Part shown: piece after piece, positions 17,448 to 27,133 of the stretch
How positions within the stretch are numbered: position 1 is the first letter of the stretch
Layout of the letters: every line of letters starts with the position of its first letter
DNA from: Hyphomicrobiales bacterium
Lineage (GTDB): Bacteria; Pseudomonadota; Alphaproteobacteria; Rhizobiales; Xanthobacteraceae
Direction of reading: 5' to 3'
Length of the DNA stretch: 64,000 nucleotides
NCBI GenBank assembly: GCA_003169835.1
Contig: PNAI01000053.1
Location: 1,147 to 65,146 of the forward strand
Notes under the pieces: generated by a model
Told to the model about the DNA's origin: nothing
The model's database searches: none
Seen by the model: the letters and a program-made list of their open reading frames with translations, nothing else
Position numbers and translations under genes: made by a program

Positions 17448-19010
17448 TCAATTTTTGAGCGCCATGCACGCCATGTAGCTGCGCTGGAGTTGCTTACAGA
17501 CCGCTTCAGCCTGGGCGCGATCGAAGCCGGCAAAGCGGGCGCGATATAAAGTCTTGTCGCCCTTGGTGGTGCGCTCGGTGTAAGGCTCGGCGGTTCCGAG
17601 CAGCTCGGCCGCCATGCTTCGCGCGTTGCTCAGACGCTGTTTGGCCTCGTCTTCCAACTCGAACGCGCCGACTTGCACCGTCCAGCCGCCGCTGGCGGCG
17701 GCCGGTTTAATCGGCCGGATTGCCGGTTCGCTCGCCGTGGGTTGCGGAGTGATATTGCCAGTGACGCCGGGCGCTGCGGCCGGCTCTTCGAGTTCTTCGC
17801 TTTGGGTTCCGGCGGGGCCGCGCAAGCGGCTCGATTCCAACGTCACGGATCCGAGTTCGGGCGACGGGGCATAGGCGTTGAGTTGCGAGAACAGGAAAGG
17901 GTTTGTCGCAGCTCTGATCGGGACAGTTTTGACGGTCGTCGGGTTGATCGGGTCGTCCGATCCCGTGACGGGCGGCGGAATGATTGCGGCCGCGGTCTGC
18001 GAGGGTGGCGGCAGAACCGGCACGATCACAATGCGCGGTATCGTGTGTTTTGTGACGCGCTGCTCCGTACTGGCTTCGGTGCGGGGCACGACGGTACTGG
18101 CGGTGCTGGCAACTTTAACTTCGGGTTTCACTTCAGGGCGCTTGAGAGAGGCTTCGAGGATGTGGCGTTCGATCAGAGCGCGCATCTGGGCATCGCGCTC
18201 GGCGCCGGAATTGCCGCCCAGCACCACCGCAACGATATGGCGACCGGCGCGGCGGATCGAAGTCACGAGGTTGAAGCCGGAGGCGTGCGTATAGCCGGTC
18301 TTGATGCCGTCGACGCCGGCAACGCGCCCGAGCAACTTGTTGTGGTTGCGCATCGTCTCGCCGCGATAGGTGAAATTCACGATCGAGAAATAGCGGTAGT
18401 AGCGCGGGAACCGTTCCTGAATTGCAATGGCGAGCCGCGTCTGGTCGCGCGCGGTCGTAACCTGTTCGTCGTCAGGCAGACCCGAGGCATTGCGATAGAC
18501 CGTGCGGCTCATGCCGAGCGCGCGCGCCTTGCGCGTCATCTGCGCGGCGAATTCGCCTTCACTGCCGGCCAGCGCCTCGGCGACCACGACGGCGGCGTCG
18601 TTGGCCGATCTGGTGATCAGAGCCTTGATGGCATCCTCGACCGCAATGAACTGGCCGGGTTTCAGGCCAAGCTTGGTTGGAGATTGCGATGCGGCTTCGG
18701 CGGAAACGGCGAGCGGAGTATTGAGTTTGAGCTTGCCGGACTCAATGTGCTCGAACAGCAGATAGAGCGTCATGATCTTGGTGAGCGATGCCGGATGACG
18801 CAGCGCATCGGCGTAAGTTTGGCGGAGCGTTGCACCTGAATTGACGTCCACGACGACGGCGGCGTAACGCGAATTGTCAGTTGACTCGTTGGGAACAGGT
18901 TTTTGTGAAGCGCGTGCAGTGACGGCCGCGCTCGTAAGCGTCAACGCCGTGACAAAACACAAAACGCCCCAACGAAGCCAATGCGAGGCCTCGACCGCCG
19001 CACGATACAT
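17448..19010 (-). CDS. D-alanyl-D-alanine carboxypeptidase with C-terminal SPOR domain
   Basis: A 520-residue penicillin-binding protein of the low-molecular-weight class (peptidase S11). A signal sequence lies at about residues 10-35. The three active-site motifs are complete: Ser75-x-x-Lys78 (SLTK), Ser135-Ala-Asn137 and Lys237-Thr-Gly. It trims the terminal D-Ala from peptidoglycan stem peptides in the periplasm. A ~170-residue Pro/Thr-rich linker follows, then a SPOR domain at about residues 445-520 (GGWTVQVGAFELEDEAKQRL), which binds denuded glycan at the division site. It therefore probably acts at the septum. Close to DacF/DacA-like proteins of rhizobia. Confidence 0.9.
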   Translation of the reverse strand: MYRAAVEASHWLRWGVLCFVTALTLTSAAVTARASQKPVPNESTDNSRYAAVVVDVNSGATLRQTYADALRHPASLTKIMTLYLLFEHIESGKLKLNTPLAVSAEAASQSPTKLGLKPGQFIAVEDAIKALITRSANDAAVVVAEALAGSEGEFAAQMTRKARALGMSRTVYRNASGLPDDEQVTTARDQTRLAIAIQERFPRYYRYFSIVNFTYRGETMRNHNKLLGRVAGVDGIKTGYTHASGFNLVTSIRRAGRHIVAVVLGGNSGAERDAQMRALIERHILEASLKRPEVKPEVKVASTASTVVPRTEASTEQRVTKHTIPRIVIVPVLPPPSQTAAAIIPPPVTGSDDPINPTTVKTVPIRAATNPFLFSQLNAYAPSPELGSVTLESSRLRGPAGTQSEELEEPAAAPGVTGNITPQPTASEPAIRPIKPAAASGGWTVQVGAFELEDEAKQRLSNARSMAAELLGTAEPYTERTTKGDKTLYRARFAGFDRAQAEAVCKQLQRSYMACMALKN

Positions 19011-19246
19011 AGTCTTCCCCGTCCCTCAGGGAGCATCGGCACATACAGTCCGAAGCTCTGCTGTCGTTGCCGTGCCGGTCAAAGCGTTGCCGACCGGCAT
19101 TCCCCATTTAGCGCCAGAGGCGCCTATGTTCCGCCCACGAATAGCGTGGCAGCGCGACCACAATCACCAAAAGTATGCTGACGTGGTTGCTAAAATCTTA
19201 ATCTAATCAATGAAAAAGAGTTATTTTGTTGCGTTGCAAAGGGGGC

Positions 19247-19274
19247 TTGACATAATTGTGCAGTGCAATATATT
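19247..19274 (+). promoter_or_regulatory. Promoter of the phasin gene
   Basis: A perfect -35 TTGACA (19247-19252) and a -10 TATATT (19269-19274) with a 16-base spacer, about 95 bases before the phasin start. Around it are TGC/GCA-rich words (GTTGCGTTGCAA, GTGCAGTGCAA) overlapping the promoter. In other alphaproteobacteria the repressor PhaR binds TGC-rich sites at phasin promoters, so these may be PhaR sites; that part is inference. The rest of the 19011-19367 gap shows no gene. Confidence 0.6.
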
Positions 19275-19367
19275 GCTCTTCATGCGGGCGGTTGAGCTGC
19301 GCAGAAACCAGGCAGAATTTAATCGACCCGTTGCCAAGTCGGCGGGGGACATCCAAGGAGGATACAA

Positions 19368-19706
19368 ATGGTTAAGAATTTGGAAGACATGCAAAAACTC
19401 GGGAAAGACAACATGGATGCGTCCATGAAATCGTTCGGCGCGCTTTCGAAGAGCGCCCAGGCGATCGCGACTGAGATGGCCGATTACTCGAAGAAGTCTT
19501 TCGAGGACAGCAGCAAGACGGTGGAGAAGCTGTTCGGCGCCAAGACGTTTGAGAAGGCGATCGAAATCCAGACCGAATTCGCGAAGACGGCGTACGAGGC
19601 GTTCATTGCCGAGGCGACCAAGATCGGCGAGCTTTATGCCGATTTCGCCAAGGAAGCCTTCAAGCCGTACGAGAGCTACATCGTCAAGGCTAGTCCGGCG
19701 AAGTAA
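19368..19706 (+). CDS. Phasin family protein
   Basis: A 112-residue amphipathic helical protein typical of the Phasin_2 family: MVKNLEDMQKLGKDNMDASM at the start, then KSAQAIATEMADYSKKSFED and the conserved KTFEKAIEIQTEFAKTAYE. Phasins coat polyhydroxyalkanoate granules and limit their size. AAGGAGG lies a few bases upstream of the start. It has its own strong promoter and its own intrinsic terminator, so it is a highly expressed single gene. Its presence suggests that the organism stores PHA. Confidence 0.9.
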   Translation: MVKNLEDMQKLGKDNMDASMKSFGALSKSAQAIATEMADYSKKSFEDSSKTVEKLFGAKTFEKAIEIQTEFAKTAYEAFIAEATKIGELYADFAKEAFKPYESYIVKASPAK

Positions 19707-19759
19707 CGCCGATCTGTTCGACGATGCGGCGTCGGTAATCAAGCGGCGTCAGAGTCAAC

Positions 19760-19792
19760 GAGCCCGGCCAGATGGCCGGGCTCTATTTTTTT
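19760..19792 (+). terminator. Intrinsic terminator after the phasin gene
   Basis: A perfect 10-base-pair stem (GAGCCCGGCC/GGCCGGGCTC) with an AGAT loop, followed by TATTTTTTT. It ends the phasin transcript and also shields the convergent TadG-like gene. Confidence 0.93.
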
Positions 19793-19820
19793 GTGGCCTT
19801 CTCGGTGAACGCTTGCCGGC

Positions 19821-21503
19821 TTATTTCGCCACGCGCAGGTTGGAGAGCTGGGTTCCAATCGTGCTGAAGGTGGAGACCATCTGACTGGCCGAGGTCAACA
19901 TCCAGAACTTGTTCGTGTCGCTGGCGCAGTTCTGCAAAAGTGTCGAGAGGGGGTCGCCGTCAGTGTTGACGTGAATCGTGTAGATTGTGATTCCGGCGGC
20001 CTTGGCGTTGGTGCACGTCAATTTTTGTCGGTCGTCCACTTGGCTCGACGGGCTGGAACCATCTCCATACCACCGATCCTGGGTATTGAGGCCGTCGCTC
20101 ATGAGAATAATGACCTGCTGATATTTGTACCTTGAGTCCATTGCCGGCACGGTGAACGGTCCGCCGCCTGTCAACGACATCCAGCCTAGCTGCAGGCCGA
20201 TGTTTTGGTTGGTACCGCCGGCAGGGGACATGTTGTTGATCAGCGTAGTCATCGACGACCAATTGTAGTTAAGCCCCATCACGGCTTGCGGGCAGGAGCT
20301 ATATTTTTCGGCTGTGTACATCGTTCCCACGTCCGTCGTGGTCGGCACTGTGACATTGGTGTCGTAGTTGCCGAGGCTCGGGCCGTTTGAGAGCCCGCGA
20401 TCCATGACGCAGCCATTCCAAGTGCTGTGACTGGTTGGAGTCCAGACTGCCGGGGTCCAAGTCGCAGCTGTCCAGGTTCCGGTCGTCCAGGTTGCCTTCG
20501 TCCAGGTCCCTGTAGCCCAGGTTCCGCTGTTATTTTGGCAAGTGCTTTTCGTTGTGTACTGTGATTTGGAGCAGGCTTTGATGCCCGTGCAGTTGCTCTG
20601 GGTTGTTTCGGCGGCATTCGAGCAAGTGCCCGCGTTGTTACAGTTGCTTTGTGTGTTGTTGCCCGAAACGCTGCAGACTCCCGCCGATGTACAGGTGCTC
20701 TGGGTGGTGTTGCCCGAAAGGCTGCAGGTTCCCGCCGTCGAGCAGGTGCTTTGAGTTGTGTTGCTCGAAATGCTACAGGTGCCTTGCGCTGTGCAGGTTG
20801 TTTGGGTCGTGTAACTGGACTTGCTGCAGCTGCCGTTGTTTTGGTCCCAATCGCTCCAGTCGACCCACGGTTGGTTGTAATTGCTCGCGCCGACATTGAC
20901 ATCCTTGACGAACGGAATGATCGAAACATAGACGTCGCCATCGTTGACGGCGGCGGATTTCAGCTGTGTCAGCAGATTATTGGTCGCCGTTTTAAGCGCG
21001 CCGATCTTGTTGTAGTCGGCCATCGATCCGGTGTTGTCGAGTACGAGCGCAACGCGAAGACGCGAATTGCCCCATTTGACCGTGGAGGAGGCGCCGATAT
21101 TGATGCTCGAGACGCCGATAAGCGACACGAAGCTCGCCTTCACGGTGCCGGACGCCTGGACGATAAGCTGGGTGTTGGTGTTATTGGTGTAGGTCGGTGT
21201 GACGGAAATGTTGGTCACCTCGGGGCGCGTATAGAGCGCGGTAAAATACGTCGTCGCCTTCGAGTTAATCTCTGCGGTTGTGAGCGTCGTGATTTGTTTC
21301 GACAACATGAGCGCGGTGGCGTCAACCGCGGACTGCATGGCGGTGCGCGCTGAATTGACGTGACTGTAGTCTACGGCGGCGCCGACGGCCCCGATGATCG
21401 GGATGGTGGCGAGCGCAAATACGACTGTCACGTTGCCGGCGTGCGCTACGCGGAATGCACGAATGCGTTCGCGAAATCGAACCAGGAGCTGTTTCATGAC
21501 CAT
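19821..21503 (-). CDS. TadG-like pilus-associated VWA protein with Cys/Trp repeats
   Basis: A 560-residue exported protein. The ATG at 21503 (MVMKQLLVRF) is chosen because GAGG lies 8 bases upstream; a TTG five codons earlier is possible. The N terminus is the Flp/TadE/G membrane helix (NVTVVFALATIPIIGAVGAA) followed by the TadG segment VDYSHVNSARTAMQSAVDAT. A von Willebrand A domain starts at LRVALVLDNTGSMADYN. Within it, about residues 226-357 are an insertion of six ~17-residue Cys-pair repeats followed by five-residue Trp repeats, ending before NGCVMDRG. The domain resumes and ends at the C terminus. TadG-like proteins are linked to Flp pili and adhesion. A paralogue with one Cys unit lies just upstream. 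Confidence 0.82.
   Translation of the reverse strand: MVMKQLLVRFRERIRAFRVAHAGNVTVVFALATIPIIGAVGAAVDYSHVNSARTAMQSAVDATALMLSKQITTLTTAEINSKATTYFTALYTRPEVTNISVTPTYTNNTNTQLIVQASGTVKASFVSLIGVSSINIGASSTVKWGNSRLRVALVLDNTGSMADYNKIGALKTATNNLLTQLKSAAVNDGDVYVSIIPFVKDVNVGASNYNQPWVDWSDWDQNNGSCSKSSYTTQTTCTAQGTCSISSNTTQSTCSTAGTCSLSGNTTQSTCTSAGVCSVSGNNTQSNCNNAGTCSNAAETTQSNCTGIKACSKSQYTTKSTCQNNSGTWATGTWTKATWTTGTWTAATWTPAVWTPTSHSTWNGCVMDRGLSNGPSLGNYDTNVTVPTTTDVGTMYTAEKYSSCPQAVMGLNYNWSSMTTLINNMSPAGGTNQNIGLQLGWMSLTGGGPFTVPAMDSRYKYQQVIILMSDGLNTQDRWYGDGSSPSSQVDDRQKLTCTNAKAAGITIYTIHVNTDGDPLSTLLQNCASDTNKFWMLTSASQMVSTFSTIGTQLSNLRVAK
20436..20828 (-). repeat. Coding tandem repeats: six 51-bp Cys units and a 15-bp Trp array
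   Basis: 20538-20828 codes for six consecutive units of about 17 residues with the consensus CSxSxxTTQSTCxxxGT (for example CSISSNTTQSTCSTAGT and CSLSGNTTQSTCTSAGT-like). Each unit has two cysteines 11 positions apart. 20436-20525 codes for repeats of the form xxxTW (GTW-ATGTW-TKATW-TTGTW-TAATW). The neighbouring paralogue has a single Cys unit at the same place, so the array here arose by local duplication. Confidence 0.9.
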
Positions 21504-21784
21504 GGCAACCTCGGCCAAAGATTGAACTGTTGATGCTCCAATTCGTAAACTTCAGGTGTGAAAACCACGTAAAGCTCAATGCGAAAACTCGGGTGTATCC
21601 TTCATCATCCGGATGCAGGCCGGATTGAGAAAGTCGTGTTTAATTTTCTTTCAAGCGTCGCAAAAAAATTCGATGGCGACTTGCAACGGCGCGTTAAGAA
21701 TAATTTTCGGTTACGACGACGAGCGCCAACGCTCCGAAGAGACCGCACGCGATTACAATCCGCAAAGCTCGATGCGTTTGCCCC

Positions 21785-23059
21785 TTAATGCGTAATGTGC
21801 AGACGCGCGAGACTCGTGCCGATTGCGTCGAATGTCGTGATGATCTGGTTCGCGTTTGTCAGCGCGAAGTACTTGCTTGCGTCGGTTGCGCAACTCTTCA
21901 ACACCGTGGAATCTCCCGACATCACCAGAACGGAATAGATCGTGATGCCGGCGGCCTTGGCGTTATTGCACGCAACCTGCTGGCGCGTGTCGATCGGGTT
22001 TGCACTGCTGTACCAGCGGTCCTGTGTGTTGAGGCCGTCGCTCAGCAGGATGATGACTTGCTGGTACTGGTAATTGGGGTCGAGCGGCGGCGCGTTGAGC
22101 GGTGCTGTTTGCGAGAGGGATTGCCAGCCCCACGCAAGACCGATGGCTTGGTTGGTGTTGCCGGCCGGCGACATCGCGTTGATTTTGTTGTTGAGCGCGG
22201 TCCAGTCGTAGCTAAGCGGCATGAGGGCGGTCGGACATGACGAATATTGCTCGGTGGGAAACAAAGTGCTGCCGCTGAGCGGGGCCGTGTTGAGGGTGTC
22301 GTAGTTCTGGTCGCGGTCGGTCACGCAACCGGTCCACGTGTTATGGTTTTTTGGCGTCCAGGTATGGCTGTTGCTGGTGCAGGTGCTTTTCGAGGTGTAT
22401 TTCGACTTGCTGCAGGTGCCATTGGCGATATCCCAATCGGTCCAGTCGATCCAGAAGGACGTGTAGTTTGCCGGTCCGACGTTGACGTCTTTTCCGAAGG
22501 GAACGATCGAGACATAGACGTCGCCGTCGACCTGCGCGGCGTTCTTGAGCTGCGTCAGAAGGTTTTTCGCCGCGGTTTGGAGTGCGGGCATTTTGCCGCT
22601 CTGCGCCATCGAGCCGGTGTTGTCGAGCACCAGCGCGACGCGAAGCCTGGTGTTGCTCCAATTGACGCTTGAGGTACTGGCGATGTTGAGCTGCGAGAAG
22701 CCAAGGCTTCCCAGGATTTTGGTCTGGATCTTAGCGGTTGCGCTTATCGTCACGGCCGCGCCGTTGGATTGGGTGGAGTAGGTGGCGGTGATCTGCGGGT
22801 TCAGCGCTTCGGGGCGGGTGAAATTGGCGAAGAAGAGGTTGTTTGCCGATGTTTGCAATTGCGTGGAGTTTAACGTCCCCGCGGACTTCGACAACATCAG
22901 CGCGGCGGAGTCGAGCGCGGACTGCATGGAGGTGCGTACGGAACTTGCATTGCTGTAATCGACGGCGACGCCGACGAAACCAAAAAGCGGAATGGCGGTG
23001 AGCGCCAGCAACGGGGCAACGCTGGCTTTACGGTCTTGAAGGAAGCGGGCAAGCGACAT
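21785..23059 (-). CDS. TadG-like pilus-associated VWA protein (paralogue)
   Basis: A 424-residue paralogue of the downstream gene. The start at 23059 (MSLARFLQDR) has AGGAG 9 bases upstream. It has the same plan: membrane helix (SVAPLLALTAIPLFGFVGVA), TadG segment DYSNASSVRTSMQSALDSA, and a VWA domain from LRVALVLDNTGSMAQSG. At the insertion site it carries one Cys unit (CSKSKYTSKSTCTSNSHTW) before WTGCVTDRD. The two genes are separated by 281 bases and look like a tandem duplication. Probably anchored in the membrane with the VWA domain outside; no other tad genes are nearby. Confidence 0.82.
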   Translation of the reverse strand: MSLARFLQDRKASVAPLLALTAIPLFGFVGVAVDYSNASSVRTSMQSALDSAALMLSKSAGTLNSTQLQTSANNLFFANFTRPEALNPQITATYSTQSNGAAVTISATAKIQTKILGSLGFSQLNIASTSSVNWSNTRLRVALVLDNTGSMAQSGKMPALQTAAKNLLTQLKNAAQVDGDVYVSIVPFGKDVNVGPANYTSFWIDWTDWDIANGTCSKSKYTSKSTCTSNSHTWTPKNHNTWTGCVTDRDQNYDTLNTAPLSGSTLFPTEQYSSCPTALMPLSYDWTALNNKINAMSPAGNTNQAIGLAWGWQSLSQTAPLNAPPLDPNYQYQQVIILLSDGLNTQDRWYSSANPIDTRQQVACNNAKAAGITIYSVLVMSGDSTVLKSCATDASKYFALTNANQIITTFDAIGTSLARLHITH

Positions 23060-23452
23060 CTGGCGGCTCCTGTTCGTTTCCCGGCTTTGGTCAAAGTCGC
23101 GTCTAAGTTGTTCATTGGTCACGCCTGGTCCTGCCAGCTGGGCAAAGCCCAGCAGCATGCCATGGTTCTTAACGGCCGGCGGATACTCGTCTGGAGCTTT
23201 TGAGATCGCGTGAAGCTAAACGCCCCACTTTTTGATGAATTTGCCGCGAATGGTCCGCTATTGCGCTATGATTAACTGCCTCTATCTGTGTGATTGGGGC
23301 CTTAACCCTTATCCAAAGGCTTCAAGGCGACCGGCGGCGGACGCGCCAAGATATCTAGAACGCCGGCCGCCTGGTCTTTATGATGAACGTTGTGTTGATT
23401 GGAATGCCGAGTTCGTCGCCATAAGCTTCCAACTGAAGTTCACAGCAATCGT
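23060..23452. other. Intergenic region between divergent tadG-like gene and clpS
   Basis: 393 bases without a gene I can support. It must hold the promoters of both neighbours. A 7-base-pair hairpin (GCTGGGC-AAA-GCCCAGC) lies at 23137-23153, in the leader of the TadG-like gene. A second GC-rich inverted pair flanks AAGATATCTAGAAC near 23350. Nothing else stands out. Confidence 0.4.
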
Positions 23453-23890
23453 ATGAAATTCGCCGCCGACCCTATGATCGCCAGTGCCGCAATGTTTCCT
23501 ACAGCCGAACGGCCGCGCCTGGGTGAGCGGCGGGGTCTGCATTTGGTCCCGCATATGGGCGACGACGAGCGCAAACGAAAGGGCGATCCCGGCGGGCCTG
23601 GCACCGCCGTCATCACCAAAACCAAGCCGCAGACCAAGCGGCCGAATCTCTATCGTGTGTTGTTGCTCAACGATGATTACACACCAATGGAATTCGTGAT
23701 CCACGTGCTTGAGCGTTTTTTCAATAAGGACCGCGAGGCTGCCACCCGAATCATGCTGCATGTCCATAATCACGGCATCGGGGAGTGCGGGATCTACACC
23801 TACGAGGTGGCCGAAACCAAGGTGACGCAGGTGATGGACTTTGCCCGCAAACACCAGCATCCTCTCCAGTGCGTCATGGAGAAGAAGTAG
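23453..23890 (+). CDS. clpS: ATP-dependent Clp protease adaptor ClpS
   Basis: ClpS binds proteins with N-degron residues and hands them to ClpA. The core domain occupies the last ~80 residues: [41 protein letters not shown] and the end [16 protein letters not shown], with the binding-pocket Asp-Asp pair and the HxxH-type histidines present. The start is not certain: ATGs at 23453, 23474, 23492 and 23555 are all in frame and none has a strong ribosome-binding site; 23555 would give the usual length. clpA follows 31 bases downstream. Confidence 0.93.
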   Translation: MKFAADPMIASAAMFPTAERPRLGERRGLHLVPHMGDDERKRKGDPGGPGTAVITKTKPQTKRPNLYRVLLLNDDYTPMEFVIHVLERFFNKDREAATRIMLHVHNHGIGECGIYTYEVAETKVTQVMDFARKHQHPLQCVMEKK

Positions 23891-23921
23891 CCGAGACCGG
23901 GGAATCAAGTAAGGACTCAAA

Positions 23922-26354
23922 ATGCCCACATTCTCGCGCAACCTTGAGCAATCGCTGCATCGCGGCTTGGCGCTCGCCAACGAGCGGCATCACGAGTACG
24001 CCACGCTTGAGCATCTCCTGCTCGCGTTGCTGGACGATACCGATGCGGCCGCGGTGATGCGCGCGTGCAGTGTCGATCTCGATAAACTGCGCCGCAGTCT
24101 TTCGACCTATCTGGAATCGGAACTGGAGAATCTGGTTACCGACGGCGGCGAGGATTCCAAGCCGACCGCCGGATTCCAGCGCGTGATCCAGCGCGCCGTC
24201 ATCCATGTGCAGTCCTCCGGCCGCGAGGAAGTGACCGGCGCCAATGTGCTGGTGGCGATCTTCGCAGAGCGCGAGAGCCATGCGGCCTATTTCCTGCAAG
24301 AGCAGGACATGACGCGCTACGACGCGGTCAACTACATCAGCCACGGCATCGCCAAACGGCCGGGCATGTCGGAAGCACGGCCCGTGCGCGGCAGCGAAGA
24401 GGAGGCCGACGCAAAAGTTGGCGACGAGCCGAAGAAAAAGGGCGATGCGCTCGATGCCTATTGTGTCAACCTCAACAAGAAGGCGCGTGAGGGCAAGATC
24501 GATCCGCTGATTGGGCGCGAAGCCGAGATCAACCGGACGATTCAGGTGCTCTGCCGGAGGCAAAAGAACAACCCGCTGTTCGTGGGCGAAGCAGGCGTCG
24601 GCAAGACCGCGATCGCCGAGGGACTGGCGCGCCGCATCGTGCACGGTGAAGTGCCGGATGTGCTTAAGAACTCGACTGTGTTCGCGCTCGATATGGGCAC
24701 GCTGCTTGCCGGCACGCGCTATCGCGGCGACTTCGAGGAGCGGCTCAAGCAGGTGATCAAGGAGATCGAGGCCTATCCCGGCGCGATCATGTTCATCGAC
24801 GAAATTCATACTGTGATTGGTGCGGGCGCCACGTCCGGCGGAGCGATGGACGCTTCGAACCTGCTTAAGCCAGCGCTTGCGTCAGGTACCGTGCGTTGTA
24901 TTGGCTCGACCACCTACAAGGAATACCGGCAGTATTTCGAGAAGGATCGCGCGCTGGTGCGCCGGTTCCAGAAGATCGACATCAACGAGCCGAGCATTCC
25001 GGATGCGATCGAGATCATGAAGGGGCTAAAACCCTATTTCGAGGAATATCACAAGCTCAAGTACACCAGCGAAGCGATCAAAGCGTCGGTCGAGCTTTCC
25101 GCGCGCTACATCCATGACCGCAAGTTGCCCGACAAGGCGATTGACGTGATCGATGAATCGGGCGCGGCGCAGATGTTGCTGCCGGAAAGCCGGCGGAAGA
25201 AGACGATCGGCATCAAGGAAATCGAGACCACCATCGCCACCATGGCGCGGATTCCGCCCAAGACAGTGTCGAAGGACGACGCCGCGGTGCTCCGGCATCT
25301 TGAGCAGACGCTCAAGACCACGGTCTACGGTCAGGACAAGCCGATCGATGCGCTTGCGTCCTCGATCAAGCTCGCGCGCGCGGGCCTGCGCGAGCCTGAG
25401 AAGCCGATCGGATGCTATCTGTTCTCCGGCCCGACCGGCGTCGGCAAGACCGAGGTGGCCAAGCAGCTCGCCAGTAGTCTCGGCGTGGAGCTCATCCGCT
25501 TCGACATGTCGGAGTATATGGAACGCCATACCGTCTCGCGGTTGATCGGCGCGCCGCCCGGCTATGTCGGCTTCGACCAGGGCGGTCTGCTCACCGATGG
25601 GGTGGACCAGCACCCGCATTGCGTGCTGCTGCTCGATGAAATCGAGAAGGCGCATCCCGATTTGTTCAACGTGCTCCTGCAAATCATGGATCACGGCAAG
25701 CTTACCGACCACAACGGCAAGCAGGTCGATTTCCGCAACGTGATCCTGATCATGACCACGAACGCGGGCGCGGCCGATCTTGCGAAGGCCGCCTTTGGCT
25801 TTACGCGCTCGAAGCGCGAGGGCGACGACATGGAGGCGATCAATCGCATGTTCGCGCCTGAGTTCCGCAACCGGCTCGATGCTACGATTACGTTCAATCA
25901 TCTTTCGCCCGAAATCATCGCCAAGGTGGTGGATAAATTCGTGTTGCAGCTCGAGGCGCAGCTCGCCGATCGCGATGTGACGATCGAGCTCACCGACGAC
26001 TCCAGCAAATGGCTGATCAGGCACGGCTACGACGAGCAGATGGGTGCGCGGCCGATGGCGCGCGTCATTCAAGAGCACATCAAGAAGCCGCTCGCCGACG
26101 AAGTGTTGTTCGGCAAGCTCAAGGATGGCGGCCATGTACGCGTGGTCGTGATCAAGGACGAAGCGGGCCTTGACGAGCTCGGTTTCGAATACGTCGAAGG
26201 CCCGGTCACGCCGAAGCCGGAAAAGCTGCCTGAGCGCGGCGCCAAGCCGAAACGCCGTGCCAGCAGCCGGCGCAGCAAGCCGTCAACGCCGAAAGACGGC
26301 GGCGACGATGGGCGACGCGGTTCGGTTCCCAAGGTACCGCTGGTCAAAGTTTGA
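23922..26354 (+). CDS. clpA: ATP-dependent Clp protease ATP-binding subunit ClpA
   Basis: An 810-residue AAA+ unfoldase. The N domain (residues 1 to ~145) begins [20 protein letters not shown]. The first AAA module has Walker [10 protein letters not shown] and Walker [15 protein letters not shown]; the second has [15 protein letters not shown] and [13 protein letters not shown]. ClpA unfolds substrates and threads them into ClpP. The IGL-type ClpP-contact loop is probably in the segment with [12 protein letters not shown] basic Lys/Arg/Ser tail of ~45 residues ([13 protein letters not shown]) extends past the usual C terminus. clpS lies just upstream, which is the standard pair for N-degron degradation. 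Confidence 0.95.
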   Translation: MPTFSRNLEQSLHRGLALANERHHEYATLEHLLLALLDDTDAAAVMRACSVDLDKLRRSLSTYLESELENLVTDGGEDSKPTAGFQRVIQRAVIHVQSSGREEVTGANVLVAIFAERESHAAYFLQEQDMTRYDAVNYISHGIAKRPGMSEARPVRGSEEEADAKVGDEPKKKGDALDAYCVNLNKKAREGKIDPLIGREAEINRTIQVLCRRQKNNPLFVGEAGVGKTAIAEGLARRIVHGEVPDVLKNSTVFALDMGTLLAGTRYRGDFEERLKQVIKEIEAYPGAIMFIDEIHTVIGAGATSGGAMDASNLLKPALASGTVRCIGSTTYKEYRQYFEKDRALVRRFQKIDINEPSIPDAIEIMKGLKPYFEEYHKLKYTSEAIKASVELSARYIHDRKLPDKAIDVIDESGAAQMLLPESRRKKTIGIKEIETTIATMARIPPKTVSKDDAAVLRHLEQTLKTTVYGQDKPIDALASSIKLARAGLREPEKPIGCYLFSGPTGVGKTEVAKQLASSLGVELIRFDMSEYMERHTVSRLIGAPPGYVGFDQGGLLTDGVDQHPHCVLLLDEIEKAHPDLFNVLLQIMDHGKLTDHNGKQVDFRNVILIMTTNAGAADLAKAAFGFTRSKREGDDMEAINRMFAPEFRNRLDATITFNHLSPEIIAKVVDKFVLQLEAQLADRDVTIELTDDSSKWLIRHGYDEQMGARPMARVIQEHIKKPLADEVLFGKLKDGGHVRVVVIKDEAGLDELGFEYVEGPVTPKPEKLPERGAKPKRRASSRRSKPSTPKDGGDDGRRGSVPKVPLVKV

Positions 26355-26521
26355 TCACCGTCACGGTTTGACGGGCACAGCTGCAATAGCAACAATAAGC
26401 CGGTCGTTTGGAATGGCGGATCGTGGGGGCGCGCGATCTGCCTTCCGGTTGCGAACGCGCAACCGTTCGGGTGGCATTGCGTTCTCAATCAAGTGCATAG
26501 ACGTTAAAAAGGAGAATTGCT

Positions 26522-27055
26522 GTGGCAACATCAAAAGATGCGGCGAAACGGCGCAACGCGCCTCTTGCGACGCCAACCGACCTTGGCTCCAATGCAACGA
26601 AAGACATCACTGCGGGGCTTAATCTTCTGCTGGCGGATGTTTTCGCGCTCTATATGAAAACCAAGAATTTTCATTGGCATGTCAGCGGGCCGCATTTCCG
26701 TGACTATCATTTGCTGCTGGACGAGCAGGCCGACCAGATTTTTGCAATGACCGATCCGATCGCCGAGCGGGTGCGCAAGCTTGGCGGAATTACCTTGCGC
26801 TCGATTGGGCAGGTTTCGAAACTGCAACGCATCCTCGACAACGACGCGGAATACGTCGAGCCGCTCGATATGCTGAGCGAGTTGCGGGACGACAACAAAG
26901 CGCTGGTCGCGAGCATGCGCAGCTGCCACGACGTCTGCGAAGAGCATGGTGACGTCGCGACCACCAGTCTGATCGAAGTTTGGATCGACGAAACCGAACG
27001 GCGGCTGTGGTTCCTGTTCGAAACCAGCCGCCGGGGTGTCACCGGCGGCGTTTGA
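26522..27055 (+). CDS. Dps-family DNA protection/ferritin-like protein
   Basis: A 177-residue Dps-like protein with a GTG start at 26522 preceded by AAAAAGGAG. The ferroxidase-site signature is complete: NFHWHVSGPHFRDYHLLLDEQ (His, then Asp and Glu), with EVWIDETERRLWFLF in the last helix. Dps forms a 12-subunit shell that oxidises and stores iron and can protect DNA during starvation and peroxide stress. The basic N-terminal stretch (SKDAAKRRNAPL) may bind DNA. It stands alone. The 167 bases before it show no gene. Confidence 0.9.
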   Translation: MATSKDAAKRRNAPLATPTDLGSNATKDITAGLNLLLADVFALYMKTKNFHWHVSGPHFRDYHLLLDEQADQIFAMTDPIAERVRKLGGITLRSIGQVSKLQRILDNDAEYVEPLDMLSELRDDNKALVASMRSCHDVCEEHGDVATTSLIEVWIDETERRLWFLFETSRRGVTGGV

Positions 27056-27133
27056 GAGGGGTTCTATCGCGGAGCCTCCATCAGCTTGCGGGGGGAGGGA
27101 AAAGCAGGCGATGGCGCGCTAGGATGAGAATCG

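Noticed and set aside
17673-18839. 388-codon plus-strand frame opposite the carboxypeptidase gene
   Set aside because: Shadow of a gene with complete catalytic motifs on the minus strand.
20436-20828. CRISPR-like repeat array
   Set aside because: The repeats are in frame, code for Cys and Trp units and have no spacers of constant unique sequence.
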